NCBI RefSeq assembly: GCF_000275845.1 | Contig: NW_006766926.1 | Span: 112,172 to 176,171, forward strand | DNA: 64,000 nucleotides | Source of the DNA: Dichomitus squalens LYAD-421 SS1 | Lineage: Eukaryota; Basidiomycota; Agaricomycetes; Polyporales; Polyporaceae | Reading direction: 5' to 3' | Shown: positions 47,818 through 59,360 of the stretch, in pieces | How the letters are laid out: each line of letters starts with the position of its first letter | How positions within the stretch are numbered: the first letter of the stretch is position 1 | The notes under the pieces: model-generated | The model's input: the letters and a program-made list of their open reading frames with translations, nothing else | What the model was told of the DNA's origin: nothing | The model's database searches: none | Translations under genes and position numbers: made by a program

Positions 47818-49062
47818 ATGCCTTCTGAATCCTCCACTCACCCGTGCATCGCTATCCTTGGCGGCGGCCTCGGCGGTCTTGCGCTTCTCCTCACTCTCCA
47901 TCGCCGCGGCGTCCACGCCACCCTTTACGAACGGGACGTCGGCTTCAACGCTCGCGCCCACCTCGGCGGCAGTCTCGACCTCGGTTGGGAGAGCGGCCAA
48001 TGCGCTCTCCGCGAGAACGGGCTACAAGAGGAGTTCGACAAGAACTCTCGCCCCGAAGGCGAGGAGATGAGAATCTACGACGGCGCAGGTAAGCTCCATC
48101 ACAGCCACGGCGAGGGTGGTCCCAGCGGTCCCGAGGGCGATCAGGATTTGACCCCGCCCCAGGGTCCCGAGGACATCCGCCCCGAAATCGACCGCACCGT
48201 CCTCCGCAAGATCCTCCTCGATGCAATCCCCCCTCACCTCATCAAGTGGGACCACCCCCTCACCTCCGTGCGCCCTCTCGGCAACGGCCAGCACGAGCTC
48301 ACCTTCGCGAACGGCTTCACCACGGTCTCCGACTTCCTCGTTGGAGCCGACGGCGCGAACTCCCGCGTCCGCCCCCTTCTGTCTCCCGCTACCCCCATCT
48401 ACACCGGCGTCAACGGCGTCGAGATCTCCCTCGCGCCCGAGACAACTAAGCTCCCCGAGCTGCAAGAGACCGTCGCGAACATCGGCAAAGGCATGATGAT
48501 GGCTCTGCAGGATTCGTGTATGCTCGGCTCGCAAGTGAACGGCGATGGCCGCATCCGCACGTACGTCTACCTCCGCGAGTCCGCAGACTGGTCCGTGCCC
48601 TCGGACCCCGCCGAAGCCAAGGCCGTGCTCAAGAGGTACTTCGACGGTTGGCCGCAGTGGATGCTCAACCTGATCGACTACGCCGACGAGAGCGCCATCT
48701 ACCCCCGCACGCTCTACATCCTCCCTGTCGGCCACAGCTGGCCGCACGTCCGCGGGGTGACACTCATCGGAGACGCCGCACACCTCATGAGCCCGTTCGC
48801 CGGGGCGGGCGCGAACCTCGCGCTGCTCGACGGGCTCGAGCTTGGCCTTGTGCTCGCGGAGCTCGCGAAGGCGGGTAAGCTTGCGGACCTGGAGGCCGTC
48901 GATAAGGCCGTCGCGGCGTTCGAGGAGAAGATGTGCGCGCTAGCGGGCCGCGTCGCCGACAAGGCGGAGCGCAACCTACACGCGTTCATCCATCCCGACG
49001 CGCCGCAGTCTACGATCCGCCAGCTTCAGCAACTCATGACTGAGGGCCCGCGCGAGGGTTGA
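47818..49062 (+). CDS. FAD-dependent monooxygenase (TetX/FAD_binding_3-like), intronless
   Basis: This is a single-component aromatic-hydroxylase-fold flavoenzyme that would use NAD(P)H and oxygen to hydroxylate an unknown small molecule. It has 414 residues in one exon. Motifs: CIAILGGGLGGLALLLTLHR (GxGxxG, FAD ADP moiety) near the N-terminus, with acidic ER at the end of strand 2; DRTVLRKILLDA; LVGADGANSRVRPLL (DG motif); GVTLIGDAAHLMSPFAGAGA (GD motif, riboflavin). There is no signal peptide or membrane segment, so it is probably cytosolic. The lack of introns and a strong GC bias at third positions set it apart from its intron-rich, AT-richer neighbours, which fits horizontal transfer or a retrocopy. 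The start MPSESSTHPC is the first ATG. The substrate is not readable. Confidence 0.88.
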   Translation: MPSESSTHPCIAILGGGLGGLALLLTLHRRGVHATLYERDVGFNARAHLGGSLDLGWESGQCALRENGLQEEFDKNSRPEGEEMRIYDGAGKLHHSHGEGGPSGPEGDQDLTPPQGPEDIRPEIDRTVLRKILLDAIPPHLIKWDHPLTSVRPLGNGQHELTFANGFTTVSDFLVGADGANSRVRPLLSPATPIYTGVNGVEISLAPETTKLPELQETVANIGKGMMMALQDSCMLGSQVNGDGRIRTYVYLRESADWSVPSDPAEAKAVLKRYFDGWPQWMLNLIDYADESAIYPRTLYILPVGHSWPHVRGVTLIGDAAHLMSPFAGAGANLALLDGLELGLVLAELAKAGKLADLEAVDKAVAAFEEKMCALAGRVADKAERNLHAFIHPDAPQSTIRQLQQLMTEGPREG

Positions 49063-49589
49063 AGTCCAGGATACTTACCTACTGGGTCGGGGTGTGGGAG
49101 GTGGTAATAGGACACAGATCGTCTTGGAATGTATGCGCGTCGGTGAGTAGATAGCATGGCTAGTACATACATAGGTAAGTACTTCAACAAAGGTTTCAGA
49201 GCCATATAGACAGGTAAGCGCGAATCATCATCGATAGTGTCCTCTCCATGTAAATTTTGAGCTAGTCCTGTAAACCAATCTGCATACATGTATCGATTGA
49301 TCCGCTAGAACTCAATTGTTACAGGCTGCGCTCTCCCGATCACGGGACGTGTGTCGCGGATTGTTCATCTGGAAGGTGCAACTGAATATAAACTGTGGCG
49401 CATTCACCAGGATGAAGATCTCGGGCGACTTGCGAAAATTCTTTGAAGATAAGAGCTGATGATGTCTCAGTGTTGGTTGCTCCTTGAAGATCCCACGAAC
49501 AAGACAGCTTCGCCGTTTGGAATATCATCTATGACATTGTCCGAACTATACACATAGCTCTAACGCGGTAGGGTTGGCGAATTCGCGGA
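49063..49589. other. Convergent intergenic region
   Basis: 527 bases between the 3' ends of the monooxygenase and DUF6533 copy d. No gene seen; presumably 3' UTRs. Confidence 0.5.
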
Positions 49590-51254
49590 TCAAGAGACCA
49601 TGTCCATAACGCTGTCTCCCGCCGATATCTCGTCCGTAAAGTGGTCTGCATAGCCATGGTCGCCCGGGTGGAGGGACCCTCCTATGGACCCGATCACCCT
49701 ATCAAAGACGATGGAACTAGTCTCGTCTCCTTGGGCCCCGGTTTCCGAACCGTTTGCTGTCTTGTTGGCCCCCTGAAGACGGAGCAGAAAGTGCTGGACC
49801 AGGATCGACGTCAAGCTAATGGAATGTCAACACGACATCCAGAGAATCGAGCAAGAAATTGAGCTAGACGAACGGATCGGTGAAGAAGCCAACAAGGCTT
49901 GTGTCCTGAAGATCGGTGACATCAATCTGTGATAAGACAGGTCATGGTGCGCATCAGAATAGTTATGTTCCGAGCCTCGCTGCTCACTGAGGTCAATGTG
50001 AGACCAAGATGCAGTGCGTTCAGGGCGAGAAGTACTCTGAGATCATGGATGTCAAAATCTGTTCCGAAACCCTGAGTTGACGTGCGCGCACACGAAGTAG
50101 AGAGCACCTGGCGTAGTCTCAGATAATGCGTTATGGAGGGATGCGACAGTAAACCCACCATCCCAGAGCATTACAGAAGTGAAGGTCTTCTGACGATACG
50201 GTGGACGGAATGTAGCTCGCCTTGCCAGCGCTAGCCAAGTCGCAAGTATGAGGATGCAGTCCGCCATGATCAGGGAGGGACGCGACACCAAGACGACTAG
50301 TGATGTTGCGCATGTCAGCCAAAGAGAATATACAGGGACCATGTTCACGTACGCCTATACGCTTGTGTATTAGAGCCGTATCACATAAGACGGTCGTCAG
50401 CACACACCTGTCTGAGAGTCCGACGGGTGTCAGATCGACGGAAGAACACCCGAGCAGCGGTATATTTTCGCCTGTGATACCATAGACAATATATACCTGC
50501 ACAAGTGATTTAAATGATTGGCAATGCTGAGATCCATTAGTAGTGTTCACCAAGTTGACACCTAGGGGAACCAAAGAGAGCACGAAGACTAGAGTGGCCA
50601 AGAACCAGTTCCCATGCGTCAATGCGAAGCAGCGCAACCCTGCGAAAGCTAGTCGCGTGAATGTCAACTCTGATATGCGATAACCTCAAGTTCTCGGACA
50701 CATACCTGCCCACGGAACGTAAGGAACTAGCTCGACCGCGAACGAGTATATCGAGTATGCGGTGCAGCTGGGGCCAAGAATGGATTCATCAATTATGGCC
50801 GTGCAACCTGTATCAGTGGGTCCGGAACTGACCTCTACCGGGCATGTACTAAATCAACTAACTCCGCGACAAAGGGGGGAGGGGCAAATTCCGTACCTTG
50901 TCCGTCATGGGCATCCAATCGACTAAGCTGATTACGAAGGACGCCAGACTGATATACCTGTTCAGGTAGAACAGAATGGCTGCGCCGGTCACCTTCTCTT
51001 TCCAGAAATACTCCACTTCTTGATCTATAGTTATAATCCAATTGTAGAGATAGAGGACTTCGTCGAAGTGCGTGAATGGGCAGAATGACAAGTCCGGTGG
51101 AAAATGCGAGCTCACCTGCGGCAGCATTCATGCAGTGGCTCGCCACAATGCTGGGAATCCCACTCAGATATGAATCGGGTGTGAGCAGACAATCTGAGAC
51201 GTACACGCCGTTGAATTCATTGATCAGAGCAACCTGGTCGCCTGCAGAGGCCAT
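49590..51254 (-). CDS. DUF6533 multi-pass membrane protein, copy d
   Basis: The most complete of the four paralogues. Minus-strand exons derived so far: 51116-51254, 50897-51057, 50706-50832, 50551-50648, then one starting at 50496 and later ones to 49590. The start is MASAGDQVALINEF. The family core reads LYLYNWIITIDQEVEYFW then GAAILFYLNRYISL, VPYVPWAAFAGLRCFALTHGNW, VFVLSLVPLGVNL, VYIVYGITGENIPLLGC, SRPSLIMADCILILATW, VLLALNALHLGLTLTS, DVTDLQDTSLVGFFTDP and the C-terminal block LTSILVQHFLLRLQGAN ... FDRVIGSIGGSLHPGD. The exon 3 acceptor ends GAG, as at the same place in copy a. About seven membrane segments. Function unknown. Confidence 0.78.
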
Positions 51255-52687
51255 TTCTAGGAAGCGTAGAATGTGCAGTTGTCCCGGGAGGTAGAGAGCG
51301 AGGAGGAAAGCAGCTCCGCAATGCTCATATATAATGAGCACAGACAGAACTATCTGAAGGGTTGCACCACATCACTGTCGTGCATGCAAATTCAAAGGGC
51401 TATGTCGGTCAAATAATGCTCCATATGATGGGATTTATCAAAGCACGTACTGTCGGAGACGGCCATCGGCCTAAAAACGCTCCTAACAGCCAGCCAAAGG
51501 GCAGATGGTTACGATGTGAAGTGAGAAGCGTGTTCGAATTACGACCTGAATTAAAAGATTCGCCAGAAGGTCAGCGTTGGTTGTTCCTCCCATCGTGGGG
51601 GCTATATATTATACTCCGGGACATTCTGCACTACCACAAAAGCGGCTCATCGAGGGGTTAGATAGCGCAAGCAAATCCCCGGCGATAGACGTTAGTAGAG
51701 AGCACATAAAAGGAGCCGTACCTATCAGAAGCTCATCAGTCGAGAGCAACTCTTGTCGATCAGGGGATGTATCAAGCCTGAGGCAGTACGGTCAGCTCGC
51801 TTATCCATGTACACTCTGGTACGTACAAAAGAAGTCGTGGCACAGCAACGAGGTGGGTCGTAGACAGCAGGCGTACAAGAAGCTATTGACGTGGACAAGA
51901 CCGTTAGTCTGGCTATTGCGCGATGGAACTCAGAGAATCAATTACGCCGTGACCTCTGCGTGGTAAATGCGCCGTCTAACTTCGGTGCGCACGCGCCCCT
52001 TACTACAGAGGCCATACACAGTATCAGAGTCAGAAGGACATAGCTTGACAAGCGAGGCATCGCTGCGTCCCCAAGGTCCAGCCTCAGAACACAAGAGATC
52101 ATGGTTTCCAGGCGCCGAGAAGCAGAAGATGGGAGTACACATCAACCAGATACCGACCCACATAAACAGCGAAGTCCGTAGAAGACATGACCCTTTGTCC
52201 ATGGGGCTATGCAAACAAATGACGTTGACGCGCTATACGGAGAAGTCAGCTTTGAAGATCAGCACGTAGGGGATAAGAGAGACCACCTCACAGTTGACAA
52301 ATGAGCTCTATACGTCTTGTTCATAGCTTCGCCATGAATAGAACCGCCTGTGACAAGTCAGGACCAATCACTAGAACAATGGCTTCGTGATCGATGTGCG
52401 CCGTTGTATGGCGTGCCAGGGATCATGTATCCCTCCAATAATGAGTTGGAGGTACATCCGTCAAGCAAATGGGTTATGACAGATGCAGCCAAACTTAGAT
52501 ACGATGCAGAGCAGTTGCGACCGAAGTCGTACCATCATAGGGCAGAGCGACCGAACACGACTTGTCAGTTTGTCGGTGACCTGGCGAAAGTTCGACGACT
52601 TACCATTAGGTGCTGACGTGATGTTGATAGCCCCTGGTCCCATTATCCACATTCAATTTGTGAGTGAAATAAGGCAAACGTCTCGTT
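51255..52687. other. Intergenic, no supported gene
   Basis: 1.4 kb upstream of DUF6533 copy d. Many open frames on both strands (for example 51577-51966) lack motifs. No RNA gene seen. Confidence 0.45.
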
Positions 52688-53167
52688 CTATGGTGCAGTT
52701 CACTTAAACGCCTCCACTTTTGTACGCCGTTAGGCGCCGTGTCATAAGTCCTCCAGATATTCATGATTTCGGTCAATTTTGTGTGAATTGCAAGGAATTG
52801 AACAGAGGAAGCGATCCCCAAAGGGGATTCTCGATAGGGTGAGAACTGGCAAAAATGGCCGTACCAGTTCTGCCACGGCACGTGATCGGGGCGTCTATAT
52901 CCCCAAAGAGTAATTTTATGCTTATATAATACCATACCATCGCCTGTACGGATCGGCATCCTTGAACTTGGACCATGCATGGGAGGGTTCAGACACTATC
53001 GTGTCGTGGGATAACGGCTCTATGGAGGTTCCTTGGGCTTGCACTTCCATCTGTGCAGCCTGGTAAGTAACGACAACCGATTCGAGCATACTGCCAAGTC
53101 ACGTGACACATAAGCGCGCGCTTAATCGCGTACAAAAGTGGAGGCGTTTAAGTGAACTGCACCATAG
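52688..53167. mobile_element. MITE with 40-bp perfect terminal inverted repeats
   Basis: The left end (52688-52727) begins ctatggtgcagttcacttaa, and the right end (53128-53167) is its exact reverse complement over 40 bases. The whole is about 480 bp with no transposase frame. If the outermost TA on each side is the duplicated target, the element has a TA duplication like Tc1/mariner elements and starts TGGTGCAG. It is a non-autonomous DNA transposon; the perfect ends suggest a recent insertion or a mobilisable copy. The minus-strand frame 52606-52980 crosses the left end and is not a gene. Confidence 0.88.
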
Positions 53168-53625
53168 GTCGTCTTCTGCACAACGCAAAGCTGGAAAGTA
53201 GGGAGTGCTATACGTCATCGTCAATCGGGACATGCGGATACTGAACATACCGGATGTAGCGATTGATCTACCAACTCCTCGACATCATTTCTGATGGTCG
53301 ATATGAGAGAGGAATGGAAGACGCACCTCACAACGCATGTAAGGCTTGATCCATCACGGACACTGTCCATAACTAAATGAAGGATAGGGACGAACTAATA
53401 TACACATTATTTGTTCACTTCTCCCCGAGATTATGCGGAGGTACAGTAAGCAAGTCTAAGCATCCAATGATAGTGGTGGTGATAGTACATGGTATATACT
53501 GCTACGTGCGCACCGAGACCCAGAGATAACACATTGTTCCACAGGTGAAACAAGAGAGCGACAATGAACACCGAAGCAAAACAAAGCAAACTCGAAATAT
53601 GAGAACGAAGACGGTTCACCATCGG
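53168..53625. other. Intergenic, no supported gene
   Basis: 458 bases between the MITE and the 3' end of the membrane-protein gene; likely contains its 3' UTR. Confidence 0.45.
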
Positions 53626-54764
53626 CTACGGCTCTGGGGGATCCTGAGGATGCGAAGAGTCTGGTCGTGCGAGACGTCTGCGCTTCCGCTTCCGGTAGGA
53701 TAGGAGGACGAAAACGGCTCCTGTTGCAACGAGGATTGCGCCAAGAATGGCGCCGAGGGCCTCCGCAGCGACGTCACCGGAGCTCTGTCCATGGTGAGAG
53801 GACGAAGAGGGCGAGGGTATAACAATTGATGGAGTGACAGTGGGCAGCGAGGTAGATGCGGGTATTGAAGGAGAGACGAAGGGTGCAGTACTGGAGAGTG
53901 ATTCATGGGTACGGGTCAGCAGCCTGTAGTAAACGACTACGCACTTTTGATCGGAGACGGTCACCACGATGGAGTCGATACTCAGGACAGTGGTCTGGTT
54001 CGGCGACGGCTCAAAGGTCAATGCGAGCGTCGTCAGACGGTCCTCTACCAAACCGATGATCTCGATGGGCTGTATTGACGAGTTGATCTGGGAAGTGACA
54101 GACACGACGGGTGTACTAGTGGAGACTGATATATTGACAATCGCCGTGGAGTCGTTGGACGTCTTGATTGACAGACCGAGTGCTACATGGAAGATGGATC
54201 AGCACTGAACATATTCCCTCGCGCCAGATGCAGGAACATCTTCTTCCGGCGGTGCTGCTGTCATATAGACATCGTCGCAGAGACCCAGCACACGACAAGT
54301 CTTGTCACAGCCACGCCCATTGACCCCGCGCACTTCTTCGGACGTGATGTCACTGCTATAGGAAGACGTACCTCGGACGGAAAGAAAGAGCTGGGGCACC
54401 AATCCTCCACTAGCATTGTTCGGCCCAGATGTTATCGTGAGCGTCCCGCTAGAAGACACATTGGAAGTCACGATGCGCCTATAATCAACGGGGGCTCAGG
54501 GTCCGCTGTGGAACATGCAATGGTCCGCAACGCAACATACCACGAGCTGTTGCAATTTCCGGTGCCAGCCGAAGATAGCGTCAAGCCACACGCCGGCGGG
54601 CTGTAAGTGATCTGGCTCGCGGTATCGGCGAGGGTGATGTTGACGTCCGCGCGGGCGCTCGAGATCAAGTGAAGCAGAACGAAACTGGCGATGAGCTGAA
54701 GCCTAAGGACGATGCCAAGCGATGGCCAGGCACCCCGCCACTGGTTGGGCTGAGGCATGGACAT
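53626..54764 (-). CDS. Secreted-type single-pass membrane protein, unknown function
   Basis: I do not recognise the family. Exon 1 (54764 to about 54542) starts MSMPQPNQWRG and has a signal-peptide-like hydrophobic stretch LIASFVLLHLISSARA. The lumenal part is rich in Ser, Thr and N-glycosylation sequons (NITL, NSSW, NVSS, NDST, NQTT). Exon 1 joins exon 2 (RIVTSNVSSSG) in frame through an intron ending TATAG. The next splice (about 54200-54310) is ambiguous. The last exon holds ALGLSIKTSNDS, then a Ser/Pro-rich stalk, a membrane helix ALGAILGAILVATGAVFVLL and a short basic tail RKRKRRR. The layout resembles fungal cell-wall or stress sensors and SKG6-like anchored proteins. It diverges from another single-pass protein at 55448. 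Confidence 0.65.
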
Positions 54765-55447
54765 GCTGGCAGCCGACCGCCAGACTCATGGGGGCCAGGG
54801 GGAAGCTGGTGAACCGTACGCGTGATGAGGGTGGCGGGCGAGCAGGTGCGTCTATCCGCCATGGCAACGTGAATTCAGCACCATACGGTTTAACGCCGTT
54901 TATAGACATGCACTGATCTGTGGTGCGGATGAGCCCTCCTGCGGCCTTCCTTCCTGCCTGGCGCTCTTGCCCCTGTGTCATTGGGACGTCTTCTGGGGAC
55001 TGAAGGGACGCTGGTAGCACGATGCATGGAAAATTTGTACCGGAGGAGGAGCACGACGGAGAAGAAGGAAGAGCCTGGACTCTGGAAGGCATTCAAGCGC
55101 ACACTTACTTACTGGGATCAACGCTGATCAACGCGGGCTACTAATAAGCGGGTTGCGTTCCTGACAGCCCGGATAAATGTGGAGTATAACCGCATTATCA
55201 ATTGTTATCGATTGATTTTACCGTAGCCGAGCCGGAGTGACAGCCAGTGACAGATCCGGTCCCCAAATGCGGCAAGAGCGGGACACTGGCAACGACTTTG
55301 TGGACGGTTGCGAGCTCGTTCTTCTCATCCTCCATCGTTTCGTCTTCCAGCACTTCAGTTCCTCATCCTTCTGAGGCTGCTCGGGACCCCGTTTGGGGAC
55401 AGTCACTCTCTTTTCTCCACGTTCTTTACGCTCTGGCTCTCGGCGCC
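54765..55447. promoter_or_regulatory. Divergent promoter region of two membrane-protein genes
   Basis: 683 bases between two start codons facing away from each other. An open plus-strand frame at 55247-55447 runs into the next gene, but it opens with GTG and no ATG is seen upstream in that frame. No TATA box is clear. Confidence 0.45.
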
Positions 55448-57892
55448 ATGTTGGACGACTTCTCCGTCGACAAGCGTGATCTGCATCGTCGTGTCTCAGG
55501 GGGTGTCAAGCGGCTGAACAAGCGTTGGGTCTACACCCCTACTGCCATTTTTACGCCCGCGCAGAGTCCTGCGACGACTTCGAGTAGTGTCGGTGAGTAC
55601 TCGTGATGTTTTGTTTCTTGCTCTGAGGACGGAATGCTGGGACGGAGGCGCGTTAAAGGCGAATGCAACCGCAACGTCACATCCATTCATCGTGGAAGGG
55701 AATCGACGCGAGAGAGGATGGTCAATTGAGACTGATGAGTTAAATGGGCATCCGCTGTCTTCAGACTGTATCCTTAGCCGCCGCCTCGCATACAGTCTAT
55801 TTTGCGTCCCACCCATTCACCCACGACTGCTGAGATCTGATGATGTTCATACATGTCCGGAGTTGGTTTGCCCGCCATCACAACTGCGCATACAACATCT
55901 TCAATGAACTATCCTCGTATGGTCCAAGGAGGTTGGTGGGGTTGGATGAGTACCATGTCTTTGATTGGCCGGAGGAAAAATAGAGCTATCAGGCCGCAGT
56001 TGCATGCAGCAGCAGCGCTCAACGCATAGACAATGTCTATGTCATCTAACCGAATGTGTATGCATTCTGATGTCTCAATGGTCGTCATTATCGCCTCCTT
56101 CAGCGACTTTCCTGCCGAAACAGTTCTAGCTAGCGATGTTGCGTCATTGTCGCTTACCATCGACTTACTTTGCTTTCATACGGTCTCCCTTCGCTGTGCT
56201 TCTTGCGATGCCTGTCGCGTACCGAGGGCTGATCAACCCAATCTTCAGACAACCCGTTTACTGGGCTCTTTCCGCCCCCAAGCTCCAGTTCGATCCCGGC
56301 CACGACCACCCAGCCAGCCCTCCCGACTGGCACTACGACATCTAGCACGGCTGTGACCACATCAGCAGCTACCACTACTACTACTATTTCCTCGTCTACA
56401 CTCTCGAGTACCACCTCCACCAGCTCCAGCTCAAGTACTTCGCCGACAGCCACGCTTGCCCCTACGACAAGTACCCCTACCATTGTACTTCCTCAAACTG
56501 TTCAGGACGCGACAACTGAAGTCGATATCACTGTTACCCCGACACACTCGACGACTTCTGTCAGTGCGACATCGTTGGCTGCAAGTCCAACGACTTCCAC
56601 TACACCGAAGTCCGGTGTCAGTACCGGCGTCTTGATTGGTGGCATCATAGCCATCGTTGTTGCTGTGGCTGGCATACTCTTCGCCGTCGTCTACTTCATT
56701 GTAAGCGTTGCGTTAAGTCCCAGTGGGGTCCTTTCTCATCTTTGCCGCGCAGCGCCGTTCCCGTAAATCCAGTGAAGAGGACGACTTCAATCCTGATGCA
56801 TTCCGTCGTCAGTCCATGATGCTGCCAGATACCGATAGTATATCAGGTGCGAGCCGTGCGACGCCCTGGAGCCGTGGTGGCGCCCGACCTCCGACAATGA
56901 TTGAACAGAAGCTGGCTCATAACCCGGTTTCGTACGTGCCACCTGTGCCTCCTCACCCGTACACTTTCGGTGCCGCGTACAATGAGTCATCGTTCTCGCC
57001 TGGCCAGGTCTACACTCCCACGACGACGAATTCGGCCAACCCTTTCTTCTCGCCTTACGACGATCGCTCGCCTATCGGTACTCCTGCGCCCTCTGAGGCC
57101 TATGCTACTCGGAGCAATACCGTCTCTCGTCAACCATCTATGGCGTCGACCACCGTCCTTTCACGTCATTCGTCGAATTCTGGGAAACCACTTCCTGACA
57201 TAGTCGCGGATGATTACGTTGACATGAACCGCTCCAGTGTCACACCCTTCCAGGCAGCGCAGTACGCCGACATCTCGCGCCGCTTAAACACGACGCCGCC
57301 ACAGGGTCTTCCCTTGACCGAGGTCGAGGAGGAATTTGAGCAGGCCCAGGAGATCCCAGTTCTGCCGCAGAAGCACGTTGAGCCCCTCGAATTCCAGCCT
57401 TCATCTCTCGGCCTTGATGGCGCGCAGCACCTGACCGTGCAGCCCACCCCACGCGAGAACGCCTTCCCAGAGTCGCCCTTCGCAGACCCCGAGATGGCCG
57501 AGCAGCAGCGGCTCTCCCAGCGCGATTCGACCGGCTCAATCCTCCAGCCGCCCGAGCCCATCTTCGACGCGGATGCCCCGTCCCCCAAGGCCCGCATCGC
57601 GTCTATCCCGCCCATGCTCCCCGAACTCACACTCCAGGACCGTCCGTTCTCGCCTGTGACGATTGACTTCCCCATCGCCCCATCCTCCGTCCGCCCATCG
57701 CCCTCGCCGTTTTCAACGATGTTCACCGACATCCCGTCCTCGCCGCCCAAGGTGCACTTCCCTGAGAATGCGACCGAGCCTGCAACTCCTTCAGCCCCGG
57801 TTTTGCGCATTGGAGCGGGCCAGTCAGCGGTAAAGCGGCCTGACACGGTCTATACGCTCTATGACGACGAGGATGCGTACGCCGGCATCTAA
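55448..57892 (+). CDS. Ser/Thr-rich single-pass membrane protein with long cytosolic tail
   Basis: Model: join(55448..55592, 56249..56700, 56753..57892), 1737 nt, 578 residues. Exon 1 gives MLDDFSVDKRDLHRR ... QSPATTSSSV. A 656-nt intron, long for this window, is followed by NPFTGLFPPPSSSS and a mucin-like Ser/Thr tract (about residues 60-180). The membrane helix is LIGGIIAIVVAVAGILFAV, with the second splice directly after it. The cytosolic tail of about 380 residues (RRSRKSSEEDDFNPDAFRR ... YTLYDDEDAYAGI) is Pro/Ser-rich with many possible phosphorylation sites. This matches the SKG6/Wsc/mucin-sensor layout in general, though no classical signal peptide is seen at the chosen start. No specific family is claimed. 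Confidence 0.75.
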
Positions 57893-59360
57893 GCTGCTGA
57901 ATGCGCACCACTGTATCAACACTCTACCCCTCTCCCTTTCGCGCCCTCGGTGCACGATCCTGTGGCCGATGCGGACGCGCTGTATCATCTCCCGTATCAT
58001 CTCCATATCTCCTTTGCCTGTGTTGAACTGGGCGTAATTATGTGGCTGCGGGGCAGAACTGGATTCTCTGGGCACACGCGAGCATGCGCCTCGCTGCCTC
58101 TCTGTTCTGTCATCGTTCATCTGTGCTCTGCGGCGCGTCAGATCGCCGCGTGTGCTTTGTGCTCGCCTACTGTGCTGACGTTGACACGTTTCTTGCTGGC
58201 CGCTCTTGACGAGGTCAAGAATTTACCTACATACTAGCCACCCTCCGGCGTCGCAGCAATGCGACTATCTACTCCCATCTGTTTTCTGTGGTTTTCTTAA
58301 GGTCTTGTATAGCTTTTTCCCGGTGCACTCCGCACCCGCGTTCGCTCCTTTGTGACTTACATCCATTTGCTGTACTTCACCTTTTCTGCGGGCGGAGATT
58401 CTCAGGTTGATTGTGCGGTGTTGTTTGTTGCTTCATGATGTTGACATGTATACGATGGCAGGTCCCCGAGTAGACTGTGAGGGGCCGCCTGCACACTGGA
58501 TAACGAGCCGCTTCAAACTCGTCGATACCCGGTTTTCAGATATGTTACCACTTTCCACGTTTTGTGTTATGTTGTTTGTTGCTCGATGATAGTGCTTGCA
58601 CCTACTAAACAAGATGCGCAATGACGAATGTTTGTTGCACATGTTGGCTGGTGTGACTAATGCACATACATCGCGAACGGTATGCATGGACTCTGCGCGG
58701 ACAGCTTGCAGAGTTGGCAATGAGAAGAAGATAAGGAGGGGCGGAAGTTACAATGCGGTCGGTCATGTTGTACCAACGAGGCTCGATCGCGCATGCCAAC
58801 GCCGGCCGAGTCCACGAGGATGAGGTGCACCCGGGCCCTACCTTGGGCAAGAGGAGACGACCGAGTCAATCAACTGCGTTGACATCGCCTGAAGCGGCCC
58901 CAGAATCATGGTCTCTGCCAGATAGACATGACCATCCATGGTCTACGACTAGGAGAATGGAGAAAACCTGGACATGCCTACACGGCAATTGCGCACGCGC
59001 AACCTCGGAGAAGAAAGCAACGATCTGATGTGTATCTCGCTCTATACTGTGACTCGCCGGAGGACAGATGTGGATGCCTGCAAATAACATCTCGAAATTC
59101 AGAAGGCTTTCGTACAGATTACTACGTGTATTATTGAACAGGATTAGAGGCTAGGAACATAGCGATTAATGCAATGATACTCTACAAATTCACTACACTG
59201 GGATACAATGAGATTATACTAGACATTTCGGGTACGGTGCGCAAAAGGAGTGGGAGTTCACGAGTACAACTAAACAGACTCGGAGAGCAGGTCATCAAAT
59301 AGAGAGAGGCGATGGCAGCAAACAGGACAGGACGCAATAAGTTGAAGAAATGATACGGGT
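57893..59360. other. Intergenic, no supported gene
   Basis: 1.47 kb between two convergent genes. A tgttgtttgttgct motif followed by gatgat-type bases occurs near 58420 and again near 58570. No RNA gene or conserved frame was seen. Similarity to the left laccase unit is not evident beyond the laccase stop. Confidence 0.45.

Noticed and set aside
55909..56160. Minus-strand frame inside the long intron of the membrane-protein gene
   Set aside because: No motif; probably chance opening in intron DNA.
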